A stretch of 64,000 nucleotides of DNA. Source: Deinococcus malanensis (lineage in GTDB: Bacteria; Deinococcota; Deinococci; Deinococcales; Deinococcaceae). The notes beneath the pieces were generated by a model. The model saw only the letters and a program-made list of their open reading frames with translations. It did not search any database and had not been told where the DNA came from. The stretch covers positions 186,001 to 250,000 of the forward strand of contig NZ_BMPP01000002.1 of NCBI RefSeq assembly GCF_014647655.1. The letters are read 5' to 3'. Each line of letters starts with the position of its first letter. Within the stretch, counting starts at the first letter, position 1. The translations under genes and the position numbers were made by a program. This document shows, in pieces, positions 29,381 through 42,083 of this stretch.

Positions 29381-30378
29381 TCCTGGATCCACCGCTGGCC
29401 GCGCTGCACGACGCCTGGACGCTGGTACACGGTACCGGTCCCGCAGGCGCGGCCCGTCTGTGGCCTCCGGTATTGCGTGCAGCTTTCCCCGGCCGGCGCC
29501 GGCTCGTGGAAACCTGGACAGGTGAAGGAGCCGCTTTCGCGCGCTACGCCACGGCCGAGGGGCCGCTGTTTCTGAAATATCTGCCCGCCGGCTGGAGGGA
29601 CCGGAATGCCTACCGCCGGCTGGAACGTGAGGTCAGGTTTCTGCGAGACCTCGCACCAGCGATGCCGGTGGACCACGCGCCACTGCTGCATGGTGCGCTT
29701 GACCGTGCGCGACTGCGCGCACACCTGCTGACCCCCGATCTCACGGACCAGACCACAGGGTGGGGAGCGTTGAGCACGGATGAGCAGCGGGAAGACGCGC
29801 TGCACGAAATCGTGCGGCTGCTCGCCCGCCTTCATGCCTTCTGGGCCGGACCAGGGTCTGGACTGCTGACCGGGCGGTGGGCCTGGACCCCTCAGGATGT
29901 GCTGGCCCAGGCGGGGCGCATCGCTTCGGACTTTCCACCTCATCATCCGGCATGGGTGACCGTGCAGGCGACTGCCGAGGCCCTGCCTGCCCTGCTGGAG
30001 GCAGCGCCCCAAATCACGCTGGTGCACGGTGACATTCACTCCGGACAGGTGCTGTGGCGTGTGCCGGACCGCCACCCGGTGCTGATTGATTACGGGCAGG
30101 TCCACACCTCGCTTCCTGGCGAGGACTTGGCACATCTGCTGAGTGTGCGCCTCAGCGCTGTGGAACGCCTGCGGCTTGGTCCCGCACTCAGAGCGACCTA
30201 CCAGGAAACCCTGGCAGATCAGGGCCTTGTCCTTTCCCCTGCTGCCCTGGCAGCCCAGGAGCGGGCCGGTACGGCGCTGAACCTGCTGTCCACGGCACGG
30301 CAGGCGCGGCAGTCTTCAGGCAGCGGGGTCCAGGAGGCGCTGTCCAACGTGGCCCAGGCCTGGGTGGAACAGAGCTGA
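29377..30378 (+). CDS. Aminoglycoside phosphotransferase (APH)-like kinase
   Basis: A 333-residue protein of the APH/choline-kinase fold. The Brenner motif is LVHGDIHSGQVLW (near residue 215), and the metal-binding motif is VLIDYGQVH, with Y in place of the usual F in DFG-like sequences. The lysine block FLKYLPAG, near residues 65-72, may hold the ATP-binding lysine. There is no ATG; TTG 29377, overlapping the previous TGA as TTGA, is the best start. The family includes fructosamine, homoserine and antibiotic kinases; the substrate here is unknown. Confidence 0.78.
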   Translation: MILDPPLAALHDAWTLVHGTGPAGAARLWPPVLRAAFPGRRRLVETWTGEGAAFARYATAEGPLFLKYLPAGWRDRNAYRRLEREVRFLRDLAPAMPVDHAPLLHGALDRARLRAHLLTPDLTDQTTGWGALSTDEQREDALHEIVRLLARLHAFWAGPGSGLLTGRWAWTPQDVLAQAGRIASDFPPHHPAWVTVQATAEALPALLEAAPQITLVHGDIHSGQVLWRVPDRHPVLIDYGQVHTSLPGEDLAHLLSVRLSAVERLRLGPALRATYQETLADQGLVLSPAALAAQERAGTALNLLSTARQARQSSGSGVQEALSNVAQAWVEQS

Positions 30379-30382
30379 GCGT

Positions 30383-31480
30383 TTACCCGCCCAGGCCCAG
30401 GAAAATCTCATAGCGGCCGAGCTCTGCCTCCAGCCCACGGCGCAGCGCTGCAGTCTGGCGCACACCCGGTACGAATCCGAAATCAGCTTGTAGCCCACCG
30501 GCCTCCACGCGCAGGTTGGCCCAGCCGACAGCCCGTTCAGCCTGGAACACCGGCAGGGCGTAGTAGCCCATGCTGCGTTTCGCCGGGGGCGTGTAGGCCT
30601 CGAAGCGGTAGGTCCACCCGTGCAGGTGCGTGAAGCGGCGACGGTCCCAGACGAGTGGATCGAAAGGTCCCACGATGCGAACACCTCGTGGCGCACTGGC
30701 GCCTTCCAGCTGCTGTTCGGGCAACCAGACGTAGCGCAGGCCATCCACAACGGCCATATGCAGCTCCTCACGCACGATTTGCCTGCTGACCGCACGCAAC
30801 GTGCTGTGCAGGTGTGGGAAGCCGAACCGGGACAGGCTGATCAGATAACCCAGGCTGGCTTCCGGCAAAGGACCGTAGAGGCGGGCCAGAAGATGAACAG
30901 CGCCCCGCAGCCGTTGCTCCTCCGGCCAGGGAACTTCACGCAGCGCCTGGAGGTGCGGAGCAGGAGCGTACAGGCGAACGCCGCCGGCGCGGCGGGTCAC
31001 ACGGGCCCCTCCCTGGTAATGCAGGGCTTCCAGGGCCCGGGTGGTGGCACTGGACTGTCCTCCCCAGGCATTCATGACCCGGCTGGACCCCAGGGCCGCC
31101 GAGACCTCACGCGGATGCAGCTCGCCGCGTTCACGCAGCAGCGCGCGCACCTGCGCAAGCAGTTCCGGGTACTGACGTTCTACCCGGCTCTGGGTTGGCT
31201 CACGTGGATGCAGCAGGGCCTGCACCTGCCTCGGCACGAAGCCGTAGTTGGGCAGCATGTCCTCCTCGGCGTTCAGCTGTGGATAGAGCTGTTCCAGGTC
31301 TCCGGCACGGTAGCCGCGCACCCGCTGCATCAAGGTGAGGTCCTGGGCGCGGGCGGGAGCACGGATCGGGTCGGCCTGCACGAAGCCCATCCGGTCAAGC
31401 GCGCCCTGCAGCGTTCCACGGAGTCCGAAGGTAGAAAAGGCCGCTGCCCGCAAGGCCGCCGGGGTCAGGTGCGCTGTCAT
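30383..31480 (-). CDS. YcaQ/AlkX-like winged-helix DNA glycosylase
   Basis: A 365-residue member of the HTH_42 family, which includes E. coli YcaQ (AlkX), an enzyme that unhooks DNA interstrand crosslinks, and Streptomyces AlkZ. The predicted catalytic QxD motif is Q35-A36-D37 in GFVQADPIRAPARAQDL; AlkZ has QxQ, so this one is of the YcaQ type. Later segments (ARLYGPLPEASLGYLIS, PFDPLVWDRRRFTHLHGW, YRFEAYTPPAKRSMGYYALP) match the family. It is convergent with the APH-like gene, 4 bases apart. Repair of crosslinked or bulky alkylated bases is the likely role. Confidence 0.85.
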   Translation of the reverse strand: MTAHLTPAALRAAAFSTFGLRGTLQGALDRMGFVQADPIRAPARAQDLTLMQRVRGYRAGDLEQLYPQLNAEEDMLPNYGFVPRQVQALLHPREPTQSRVERQYPELLAQVRALLRERGELHPREVSAALGSSRVMNAWGGQSSATTRALEALHYQGGARVTRRAGGVRLYAPAPHLQALREVPWPEEQRLRGAVHLLARLYGPLPEASLGYLISLSRFGFPHLHSTLRAVSRQIVREELHMAVVDGLRYVWLPEQQLEGASAPRGVRIVGPFDPLVWDRRRFTHLHGWTYRFEAYTPPAKRSMGYYALPVFQAERAVGWANLRVEAGGLQADFGFVPGVRQTAALRRGLEAELGRYEIFLGLGG

Positions 31481-31547
31481 GCTCCGCCGAGGCTAGCGCA
31501 CCTGACCCCGTGCTCCTGAGTGCAGAGCACATGGAATACTCCGGGAC

Positions 31548-32379
<832 letters not shown>

Positions 32380-32393
<14 letters not shown>

Positions 32394-33372
32394 ATTCGGC
32401 CTCTGCGCGGCGCTTGATGGGATTGTGCCGCGTCAGGTCCGACTCGGCGTGTGCGCCGGGGACCATATGGTCATGAGGAGCCGGTGCCGGCAGCAGACGG
32501 TTGCTCAGGGCCAGGATGTCGGCGGTGAGTTGCGGGGCCAAAGCCTGGGCATAGCGCAGCATCAGCGCCGGACCGCCAATCATGGCTTCTGCGTCTCCAC
32601 GAACCAGCGCAGCGACCATTCGGCGCGCGGCAGTGGGCGCGTCCAGCGACAGCACCGGCAGGTTATCCAGGGTGGCAAACAGGGCGTATTCCTTCGCATG
32701 CTGGCCCTTGACATGGGCGTGGCGGGGGCTGCCCGTGCGCATCAGGCTGGGATGGACGGCCGTGACGATCACACCCTCGCGCGCCAACTCAGCCCGCAGG
32801 GCCTGCGCCAGACCGCCTACTGCGAACTTGCTCATGCAGTACGAGGTCAGGTGCGGCACAGCGACCTTGCTCCCCACCGAGCCCACGATCAGAATCCGCC
32901 CCCTGCGGGTCCGCAGGTGCGGCAGGGCGGCGCGTGTCAGGCGCAGGGTGGCAAAAGCGTTGATCTCCATGATCTCGTGAAAGTCATCGTCGGTCAGGTT
33001 GGCTAGCGGACCCACCTGGATAATGCTGGCGTTGCTGACCAGCACGTCCAGCCCTCCATGGGCGTTCACGGCTTCCTGAACGGCGCGGTCCACGTCCGAC
33101 TGCACCGTCACGTCGCCCGCCACCGTGTGGACCCGGGCGCCACGCGAGCGCAGATCGGCCGCGGCTCGCTCCAGGGCGTCGGCGTGCCGGGCCATGAGCG
33201 TCATGGCCGCGCCCCGGTCACTCAGTTCCCGGGCCAGCATCAGGCCCAGGCCACGAGATCCGCCGGTGATCAGCACCGAGCGGCCCTGAAGGTCATAGGG
33301 CGTGTTGAAGGCACGGCGCGCAGCGACCGCTCCGATGCCGGCGGCGAGCAGCAATCGTTTCGGAAGTCCCAT
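32380..33372 (-). CDS. Short-chain dehydrogenase/reductase
   Basis: A 330-residue classical SDR. The Rossmann nucleotide loop is TGGSRGLG (36-43), the structural motif is NAS (VSNASIIQ), and the catalytic residues include S in VGSVGSKVA and the YxxxK pair in YCMSK. The N-terminus has a short hydrophobic or basic stretch ([17 protein letters not shown]) that could bind membrane. The C-terminal 90 residues are longer than the minimal SDR. The substrate is not known. Confidence 0.88.
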
Positions 33373-33448
33373 AGCTGCAGTGTGCCGCCCAGCCCGACGG
33401 GTCAGCGGGGCATCTAAGGGAACGGCTAAGAACAGGCCCGCCGGAGGC

Positions 33449-33454
33449 TACAGT
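33449..33454 (+). promoter_or_regulatory. Leaderless -10 box of the HIT-HAD pair
   Basis: TACAGT, then 6 bases, then ATG 33461. Confidence 0.6.
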
Positions 33455-33460
33455 GAAGGC

Positions 33461-33808
33461 ATGACCGCGCAGCCCACTCTTTTCGAGCGCATCATCGCCC
33501 GCGAAATTCCCAGCGATATCGTGTACGAGGACGAGCACTACATCGCCATCCGCGACATCGCTCCCAAGGCCCCGGTTCACCTGCTGGTGATTCCCAAACG
33601 CGTCTCTGCGCGGGTAGATGAGATTACCGATGCCCGGGAGATGGGCGAACTGTGGCTGACCGCCGTCAAGGTCGCCCGGCAGCACGCGGACGATTACCGC
33701 CTGCTGGTGAACGCCGGCAGGGGCGGCGGTCAGGTGATTTTCCATACCCACGTTCACATCCTGGCCGGCTGGGAACACGGGCCCGATAACGACACGGGCA
33801 GCGCCTGA
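33461..33808 (+). CDS. HIT family nucleotide-binding protein (HINT-like)
   Basis: A 115-residue histidine-triad protein with [18 protein letters not shown] at the N-terminus and the active-site triad HTHVHIL near residues 95-101. Family members hydrolyse AMP-lysine or other adenosine phosphoramidates. The leaderless box fixes the start; an upstream start at 33302 would overlap the divergent SDR promoter. Its TGA overlaps the ATG of the following HAD gene (TGATG). Confidence 0.93.
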   Translation: MTAQPTLFERIIAREIPSDIVYEDEHYIAIRDIAPKAPVHLLVIPKRVSARVDEITDAREMGELWLTAVKVARQHADDYRLLVNAGRGGGQVIFHTHVHILAGWEHGPDNDTGSA

Positions 33809-34491
33809 TGCCGGACCAGTTCAGCGCCGTGCTGTTCGATCTCGACGGCGTGCTAGTGGACACTGAGACCATTATTGGAGAGCTGTGGGCCGCCATTTTC
33901 AGTGAGCGGGGCCTGGACCTGACCCCGGCCGAGATCACCCGCCTGACCTCAGGCCAGCGCTTTGAGGGTGTCATGCAGGCCCTGGAGCAGCAGCGCGGCT
34001 GGAAGGCGCCAGAAGACTTTCTGCCCATGCTTGACCAGCGCTTCAACGGTGCGTTCTCGCATGTTCCGGCGATTGCGGGTGCCGCAGACACGCTGCGTGC
34101 GCTGCGAGCGGCGGGGATTCCCTTCGCTGTGGCCAGCAACAGCGAGAAGGGGCGCCTGCACATGAAGCTGCGTGGCGGTGGACTCGCGGAGCTGGTCGAG
34201 CCGCATGCCTACGACCCTTCCCTGGTCAATGGCCGTGGCAAGCCCGCGCCGGACCTGTACGTGTATGCCGCTGCGCAGCTTGGCGCAGCACCCCAGCGCT
34301 GTCTGGTGGTCGAGGACAGCGTGCCGGGTGCCCAGGCTGGCGTGGCCGCCGGGGCCACCGTCTGGGCCCTGCTGGCTGGCAGTCACATCCTGCCAGACGA
34401 CGAGGCGCAGTTGCTGGACCTCGGCGCGGCGCGGGTGCTGCGTTCGCACGCCGAACTGCGCGCGGCGCTGGGGCTACGTGCACTGGCCTGA
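33808..34491 (+). CDS. HAD family hydrolase (beta-phosphoglucomutase-like)
   Basis: A 227-residue HAD phosphatase with an alpha-helical cap. The nucleophile motif is FDLDGVLVDTE (residues 10-20), motif II is AVASNSEKG, the lysine of motif III is in GRGKPAPDLYVYAA, and the acidic motif is VVEDSVPGAQAG. It sits in the subgroup of beta-phosphoglucomutase and phosphoglycolate phosphatase; the metabolite is not clear. It is co-translated with the HIT gene. Confidence 0.9.
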   Translation: MPDQFSAVLFDLDGVLVDTETIIGELWAAIFSERGLDLTPAEITRLTSGQRFEGVMQALEQQRGWKAPEDFLPMLDQRFNGAFSHVPAIAGAADTLRALRAAGIPFAVASNSEKGRLHMKLRGGGLAELVEPHAYDPSLVNGRGKPAPDLYVYAAAQLGAAPQRCLVVEDSVPGAQAGVAAGATVWALLAGSHILPDDEAQLLDLGAARVLRSHAELRAALGLRALA

Positions 34492-34664
34492 GTGAGCATG
34501 ATGACTTCGGCGCCACCAATCACGTTGCCCGGGCTGTCACTGTCCGGGTTCCAGACAAGAACCTGATTTCTCAGAGAACACGCTAAAATCAGCGAGGAAA
34601 TTCCTGCTGCCGGAGCGACGGCAAGAGCCGCCGGAATTGTTCTCCAGCGGTTCTGACGGCTCCC

Positions 34665-35555
34665 TCAGGCCATCGGAAGTTCGACCATTCCACCCGGCAG
34701 GTCACTGTCGTCCTTGCCTTCCATGCGGGCGGTTACGGCCAGCCCGGTGGGGGTCTGGGCCAGCCCGCCGTCGGCCGTTTCACGCAGGGCTGCCGGCATC
34801 ATGCGTCCGACCGAGGCCATGGCTCCCAGCACTTCGTCGGGCGGAATGAAGCTTTCGAGTTGTGCCAGAGCCAGCTGGGCCGCACTCACCGCGTGCACGG
34901 CATAGAACGCGTTGCGACTGACGCAGGGCACTTCCACGTAGCCGCCTACCGGGTCGCACACCAGTCCGATGGTATTCATCAGGGCCAGGGACGCGGCGTG
35001 AACGGCAGCGCGAGGCGTACCGCCCAGAAGCTCGGTAACAGCGGCGGCAGCCATGGCAGCGCTGGAGCCGATCTCTGCCTGACAGCCCCCGGCAGCGCCA
35101 CTGATAAACATGCGTTTGCTGATGGCCTTCCCCACCCCGGCCGCCAGGATCATGGGATCCACGAGCTTCTCATCGGGAATGCCCAGGTGATCGGCCACGC
35201 CCAGCAGTGCACCTGGAATGGTACCGGCCGACCCGGCCGTGGGCGCGGCCACGATGCGTCCCATACGGGCGTTTTCTTCGTTGACGGCCATGGCGTAGGC
35301 CTGCACGCGGCGGATCAGTGGGGCGTTCAGCACATCCGGCGCGTCCCACAGACCTTTGGCATTCCAGCCCACCATGCCGGTGATGCTCCTGGCCTCGCTT
35401 TGCAGGCCACGCTGAATGCTGTCACGCATCTCTCCGATGCGGCGCAGCATCTCCGCACGGATATCTTCGGGGTCCAGGCCGGTTTCCTGGCAGTCACGGT
35501 CCAGTACCCACTGACTGGCTGGAGCAGGGGCATTCATCAGTTCTTCGAGGGTCAT
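34665..35555 (-). CDS. sdaAA: L-serine dehydratase, iron-sulfur dependent, alpha subunit
   Basis: The 296-residue catalytic subunit of the [4Fe-4S] serine deaminase, which turns L-serine into pyruvate and ammonia. Typical segments are [38 protein letters not shown], and the cysteine-bearing [19 protein letters not shown]; these three cysteines would hold the cluster. An AAGGAG ribosome site precedes ATG 35555. The partner beta subunit is not adjacent but at 42913-43578, beyond the hut operon. The subunits are usually neighbours or fused, so this split is notable. Confidence 0.93.
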   Translation of the reverse strand: MTLEELMNAPAPASQWVLDRDCQETGLDPEDIRAEMLRRIGEMRDSIQRGLQSEARSITGMVGWNAKGLWDAPDVLNAPLIRRVQAYAMAVNEENARMGRIVAAPTAGSAGTIPGALLGVADHLGIPDEKLVDPMILAAGVGKAISKRMFISGAAGGCQAEIGSSAAMAAAAVTELLGGTPRAAVHAASLALMNTIGLVCDPVGGYVEVPCVSRNAFYAVHAVSAAQLALAQLESFIPPDEVLGAMASVGRMMPAALRETADGGLAQTPTGLAVTARMEGKDDSDLPGGMVELPMA

Positions 35556-35746
35556 GGGCGCTCCTTGGCCGCCCGCTCCGGACTGCCTAAAGACCTGCGG
35601 GCAGAGAGTGGGGATCGGCGGAATTTTACCCCGTATACAGTAAAAAACCGGGGCTGGACCTCACCAACAGTGTCCAGGAAAGCGGGACCGAAGTGGTGAA
35701 ACTGCCGGTAGGACTGTCCTTATCCTGTCGCATTCTCCCCGGCATA

Positions 35747-37246
35747 TCAGGCTTCCCGAGCAAGGCGCAGCAGTTCGCCGGACATCACCAGCTCACGCAG
35801 CTTCAGCAGATCCGGCTGGAAATAGCGATCCACCTGCATGGTGGGTACGGTTGACCGGATGAGCTCATAGGCGGCCTGGACCCCGAGACCGGCGGGAAAC
35901 CGGGCAAAATCCAGTGCCTGGGCCGCACACATCAGCTCGATGCTGACCACCGTCTGGGCATGGTCCAGAATCTGCCGGAGCTGCCGGGCACCGTGCGCGC
36001 CCATGCTGACGTGGTCTTCCTGGTTGGCGCTGGTCGGAATGCTGTCCACACTGGCCGGATGCGCGAGCACCTTGTTCTCGCTGACCAGGGCCGCCGCGGT
36101 GTACTGCGCGATCATGAAGCCGCTGTTGAGGCCGCCCTCGGGCGCGAGGAAGCCCGGCAGACCGGACAGCGCGGGGTTGAGCAGCTGCTCGCAGCGCCGC
36201 TCGCTGATACTGGCCAGTTCCGCAACGGCTACTTTCAGCGCGTCGGCGGTCACCGCCAGCGGCTGCCCATGAAAATTGCCGCCCGACACGACCTCACCGG
36301 TCTCCGGAAAGATCAGTGGGTTGTCGGTCACGGACGCGAACTCGACCGCCAGCACCCGGGCCGCCTGGCTCAGGGCGTCGTGGGTGGCGCCGTGAACCTG
36401 CGGCACCGCGCGCAGGCTGTAGGCATCCTGCACCTTGCCGCAGGTCGCGTGGCTCGGTGCGATCTGGGACTTCCGCAGAAAACGGCGCAGTTCTTCAGCT
36501 GTGTGCACCGCTCCCGGGTGCGGCCGCAGGCCCACGACCTCCGCCCCGAACGGCCGGTGCGAGCCGGACAGCGCCTCAACCGTCATGGCCGCCGCGAGGT
36601 TGGCAGTGCCCAGCAGAGTCCAGGCGTCGTGCAGGGCCAGCGCCAGCAGGCTGCCCATCAGCTGCGTGCCGTTGATCAGGGCAAGGCCTTCCTTGGCCTG
36701 GAGCTGCAACGGCTGCCACCCAAGCTCACTCAGAACCTCGGCGGACGGACGGACCTGACCCCCGAGGTCGATCTGTCCCAGCCCGATCAGGCTCAGCGCA
36801 AGGTGTGCCAGCGGCGCCAGATCGCCGGAGGCGCCCACGCTGCCCTGCACCGGAATGACCGGGTGTGCCCCGGCGTTGAGCAGGGCCAGCAGCAGGTCCA
36901 CGACCTCGGGCCGCACCCCCGAATGCCCCAGGGACAGAGACTGGGCGCGCAGCAGCAGCATGCCGCGTACGACCTCGGCTGGCAGCGGCTCACCGACGCC
37001 AATGGCGTGCGAGACGATCAGATTGTGCTGCAGCTGCGCCAGCTGGGTGCGGTCCACGCGCACCGAGGCGAACTTGCCAAAACCAGTATTCACGCCGTAC
37101 ACGGCCTGATCGCCATCGACGATTTGCTCGATGACCGCGCGGGCGCGCATGATCCGGCCGCGTGCCGCGTCAGACAGCTCGACCGGCTCGTGGTGACGGA
37201 CCACCGCCATGAACTGCTCCAGAGAAAGGGTGGTGTCCAGTATCAC
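35747..37246 (-). CDS. hutH: Histidine ammonia-lyase
   Basis: HutH deaminates L-histidine to urocanate, the first step of histidine breakdown. It has 499 residues. The MIO cofactor forms from A139-S140-G141 in [36 protein letters not shown] and the C-terminal [11 protein letters not shown] are all present. The start is GTG 37246 with AAGGAG upstream. It is the last gene of the hut operon, 44 bases after hutI, and has its own good ribosome site. Confidence 0.96.
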   Translation of the reverse strand: MILDTTLSLEQFMAVVRHHEPVELSDAARGRIMRARAVIEQIVDGDQAVYGVNTGFGKFASVRVDRTQLAQLQHNLIVSHAIGVGEPLPAEVVRGMLLLRAQSLSLGHSGVRPEVVDLLLALLNAGAHPVIPVQGSVGASGDLAPLAHLALSLIGLGQIDLGGQVRPSAEVLSELGWQPLQLQAKEGLALINGTQLMGSLLALALHDAWTLLGTANLAAAMTVEALSGSHRPFGAEVVGLRPHPGAVHTAEELRRFLRKSQIAPSHATCGKVQDAYSLRAVPQVHGATHDALSQAARVLAVEFASVTDNPLIFPETGEVVSGGNFHGQPLAVTADALKVAVAELASISERRCEQLLNPALSGLPGFLAPEGGLNSGFMIAQYTAAALVSENKVLAHPASVDSIPTSANQEDHVSMGAHGARQLRQILDHAQTVVSIELMCAAQALDFARFPAGLGVQAAYELIRSTVPTMQVDRYFQPDLLKLRELVMSGELLRLAREA

Positions 37247-37290
37247 GTCAGAAACTCCTTAAAAAAATTGCGAATAGAGCTCGGCAGAGT

Positions 37291-38490
37291 TCAGGCCTGT
37301 ATCCCGGCCCGCCACACATCACGGACCGGGCTGGCCCCCAGGGTGTAGGCCAGGTCCCGCCAGTCCGGACTGTGCAAGGCCAGAAAATCGGCCCGCTGTC
37401 CGGGTGCGAGCGCTCCCCGGTCCCGCAGGCCCAGGGCGTGGGCAGCATTGACGGTACAGGCACACAGCGCCTCGGGCGGGGTCAGGCCACACAGCCGCAC
37501 GGCCAACGCCAGGGCCAGCTGGGTGCTGAACACCGGCGAGGAGCCGGGATTGAGATCGGTGCCGACAGCCACCGCAGCGCCCGAGTCGATCAGGTCGCGG
37601 CCGGGCGCCGCCGGCAGCCCCAGGTGCAGGGTGACGCCGGGCAGAATCGTGGCCACCGTGTCCGAGGCGGCCAGAGCCCCGATCTGGGCTGGCCCGCTGG
37701 CCTCCAGGTGGTCTACGCTGAGCGCTCCAAGCTGGCATGCGAGTTCGGTGCCGCCAATCGCGTGAAACTGGTCGGCGTGAACCTTGACCCGGAGCCCATG
37801 AGCCTGCGCCGCCGCAAGAATCTGCCGGGTCTCCTCTACGCTGAACGCTTCCTTCTCACAGAACACGTCCACGGCAGCTGCTAGGTGTTCTGCTGCCACC
37901 TGCGGAATCAGGTCCCCGCATACACCCTGCACGTACGCCGCACGGTTGTCCTGCGGTGGAACATGAATAAGCAGCGTGGGCATCAGGTCAAATTCAGCCT
38001 GCAGCACCCGCACCGCCTGCAACATCCGCAGTTCGGCCTCAAAGTCCAGGCCGTAGCCGCTCTTCACTTCAACGGTGGTCGCCCCGGAGGCCCGCAACGC
38101 TGCCAGGCGTGGCCGGGCCAGCTCCACCAGGACTTGCACGGAACTGGCCGCCGTCGCCCGCATGGTTGACCGGATACCTCCACCCTGCGCCAGGATCTCC
38201 TCGTAGGGCACACCTGAAATGCGGGCCTCGAAGTCGGCCAGGCGGTCTCCTGCCCAGACCGCGTGGGTATGCGGGTCCACCAGTCCAGGCACCACGGCCA
38301 CGTCGCCCAGATCATGAACGCTGGCGGCCGCAGGCGCCTGCCGACGCGTGCCGACCCACGTAATCACGCCGTCTCTGACCAGCATCGCCGCGTCGTTCAG
38401 CCGGCTCAGGTTCCGCATGGCCGCTCCGCGCTGCACACTGGTAGCCGGGGTCACGAGTTCAGAAATCCCTGTAAAGAGCGTCTCAGCCAT
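37291..38490 (-). CDS. hutI: Imidazolonepropionase
   Basis: HutI opens the ring of imidazolonepropionate to N-formimino-L-glutamate. It is a 399-residue amidohydrolase. The metal-binding HxH lies in GLVDPHTHAVWAGDR, the family block EVKSGYGLD follows, and later histidines are in VKVHADQFH and VDHLEASG. ATG 38490 overlaps the hutG end by 8 bases and is preferred to 38505. Third gene of the operon. Confidence 0.95.
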   Translation of the reverse strand: MAETLFTGISELVTPATSVQRGAAMRNLSRLNDAAMLVRDGVITWVGTRRQAPAAASVHDLGDVAVVPGLVDPHTHAVWAGDRLADFEARISGVPYEEILAQGGGIRSTMRATAASSVQVLVELARPRLAALRASGATTVEVKSGYGLDFEAELRMLQAVRVLQAEFDLMPTLLIHVPPQDNRAAYVQGVCGDLIPQVAAEHLAAAVDVFCEKEAFSVEETRQILAAAQAHGLRVKVHADQFHAIGGTELACQLGALSVDHLEASGPAQIGALAASDTVATILPGVTLHLGLPAAPGRDLIDSGAAVAVGTDLNPGSSPVFSTQLALALAVRLCGLTPPEALCACTVNAAHALGLRDRGALAPGQRADFLALHSPDWRDLAYTLGASPVRDVWRAGIQA

Positions 38491-39402
38491 TGCCGGCCGC
38501 CTCAAAGACCTCGCACACGGTCTCCATGATCAGCCGGGCGCACAGCAGTTCACTGCGCCCGGTGGGGTCCAGGTTCGGAGCGAGTTCCACGAGGTCCAGA
38601 CCCACCACGCGGTTGTGCCGGGCTGTGGCCACCAGCACCGCCATGGCCTGGGCGTAGGTAAAGCCGTCCGGTTCGGGGCTGCTCGTCCCCGGAATGACCG
38701 AGGGGTCCAGCCCGTCCACATCCACGCTGATGTACACATTCTGACCGCGCGGCAGCTGTTGCATGGCCCCGGCCAGACCGTCCTGAATGTCCGTCATGGG
38801 AATCAGGGTGTGTCCGCGGGCACGGGCAGCGCCCACGGCCTCGGGGTCGAAGCGCAGTCCGCGCAGCCCGATGGTGGTGATGTGTACGAGGTTGGGCAGG
38901 GCCTCCACCGCCCGGCGAAAGGGGCTGGAGTTGCTCCAGCGGGTGTCATTGCGCACATCGGTGAAATCCAGGTGGGCGTCGAGCTGCACCACGTGCAGAT
39001 CGGGCACGTCCGCAAAGGCACGCAGCAGCGGGAAGGAGACACTGTGATCTCCCCCAAGGAAGACCGGCAGAGTGCAGCGCTCCCGCAGCGACCGGGCCGC
39101 CGTGGTAGTGCGCGACTGCATCAGCTCGGGCTCCAGGCTGGGCAGAACCACGTCGCCGGCATCCGCGAAGGTCACCCCCACCAGACGGGTCCGGCCATCG
39201 AGGCCGGTAAACGGCGGCACGCTGCGCAGACTGGCCTCGCGCAGGGCCCGCGGTGCAAAGCGCGCCCCCGGGCGGAAGCCCAGGGCAATGTCGTACGGCA
39301 CCCCCAGCACCGCCACATCCGCGCGCCAGCTACCCCCGGGTTCAACCTGAGGCGCGCGGGCGAAGGTAGGAATTCCCCCGTAGGGGAGGTGGGCCGGAGT
39401 GT

Positions 39403-39406
<4 letters not shown>
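38483..39406 (-). CDS. hutG: Formimidoylglutamase (arginase family)
   Basis: This 307-residue ureohydrolase splits N-formimino-glutamate into glutamate and formamide, the last step of this version of the hut route. The arginase-fold manganese ligands are seen in [19 protein letters not shown] and [10 protein letters not shown]. The hut context gives the substrate; by sequence alone agmatinase would be possible. It shares a 4-base ATGA overlap with hutU. Confidence 0.9.
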
Positions 39407-41109
<1,703 letters not shown>

Positions 41110-41191
41110 GGCAGGTCTCCTGAGAGGAAAAGTGGGTCCGTCGAATCGGTGTTCCCATCGTCCTCCCGATCAAGTGCTGTCACAACGTCGT

Positions 41192-41210
41192 TTTCCGGAA
41201 TACCCGGAAA
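41192..41210. promoter_or_regulatory. Probable IclR-family operator between hutU and iclR
   Basis: A perfect inverted repeat TTTCCGG-N5-CCGGAAA in the 118-base divergent spacer. It covers the expected -35 position of the regulator's leaderless promoter and lies about 80 bases before hutU, so it could serve both autoregulation and hut control. Confidence 0.6.
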
Positions 41211-41215
41211 TTGGG

Positions 41216-41221
41216 TAGACT
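41216..41221 (+). promoter_or_regulatory. Leaderless -10 box of the IclR regulator gene
   Basis: TAGACT, then 6 bases, then ATG 41228. The inverted repeat at 41192-41210 sits directly upstream. Confidence 0.6.
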
Positions 41222-41227
41222 CGTGCC

Positions 41228-41992
41228 ATGCCGCGCACCCTGGCAACCGTAGAACACGCGGTTCATCTGCTCGAACTGTTCGACGCCGACCACACGGAAT
41301 GGAACCTCAGCAGTCTGTCGCGGCATGTGGGCAAGCCCACTTCGACGGTCCACGAGCAATTGACGACCCTGTGTGAAAGTGGCCTGCTGACCCGGGCAGG
41401 GCGCGGCCGCTACCGGCTGGGCTGGCGACTGTTAAAGCTGGCCAGCGCCCTGTATGGCAGCCTCCCGTGGTACGCACCTGCCCACGCTGCTATGGAACGC
41501 CTCGCGCGGCGCACCCACCTGCTGGCCTTTCTATGCGTGCTTGACGGTTCCCGGGTGCTGTGCGTGGCCCGATCGGTGCAGGGTCGCGATGGGCCTCCGG
41601 TCGCCGGAGAGCTGGACTTTGAGCTTCCAGCCCATGCCACGGCCAGCGGCAAACTGCTGCTGGCTCTGGCTGGGCGCCCACTTCCCTCTCCGGCGGTGGC
41701 GTTTACGGATCGGACCGTGACCACAGCGGCCGGCTGGAGTACAGAATCCACCAGAATTCGCCAGAGCGCCCATGCGGTGACCGCCAACGAATGGGCCAGC
41801 GGCACGGGCAGTCTGGCCGTTCCTGTCCGGGGTGAAGACGGCGTGGTCCTGGCCGCGCTTGGAATCAGCCTTCCCACCCCCCGGCTGCGTGAAAGTGACA
41901 CGCTGCTGCGCGCACTCCACGACGCCGCCGATGAAGTGAGCTGGCAGCTGGGTTACCGTACACCAACACGAGCAGGCAGCTCAGAAAATTAG
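41228..41992 (+). CDS. IclR family transcriptional regulator, probable hut regulator
   Basis: A 254-residue IclR protein. The N-terminal winged helix (about 5-65) contains LSSLSRHVGKPTSTVHEQLTTL, and the C-terminal effector domain (about 75-245) has the family segment ATASGKLLLALAG. It is divergent from hutU and shares with it an inverted-repeat operator, so it most likely controls the hut genes in response to urocanate or histidine (inference). In most bacteria HutC (GntR) or HutP does this job; an IclR-type controller is less common. Confidence 0.88.
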   Translation: MPRTLATVEHAVHLLELFDADHTEWNLSSLSRHVGKPTSTVHEQLTTLCESGLLTRAGRGRYRLGWRLLKLASALYGSLPWYAPAHAAMERLARRTHLLAFLCVLDGSRVLCVARSVQGRDGPPVAGELDFELPAHATASGKLLLALAGRPLPSPAVAFTDRTVTTAAGWSTESTRIRQSAHAVTANEWASGTGSLAVPVRGEDGVVLAALGISLPTPRLRESDTLLRALHDAADEVSWQLGYRTPTRAGSSEN

Positions 41993-42083
41993 GCTGCCTG
42001 CGTCTGCGTGGTAACGATTTGTCTGAGTCTTGGAAACCGAACTTCAACCGGGACTGGAAGCCGTCCCAGCCCGAGGCAACGCC

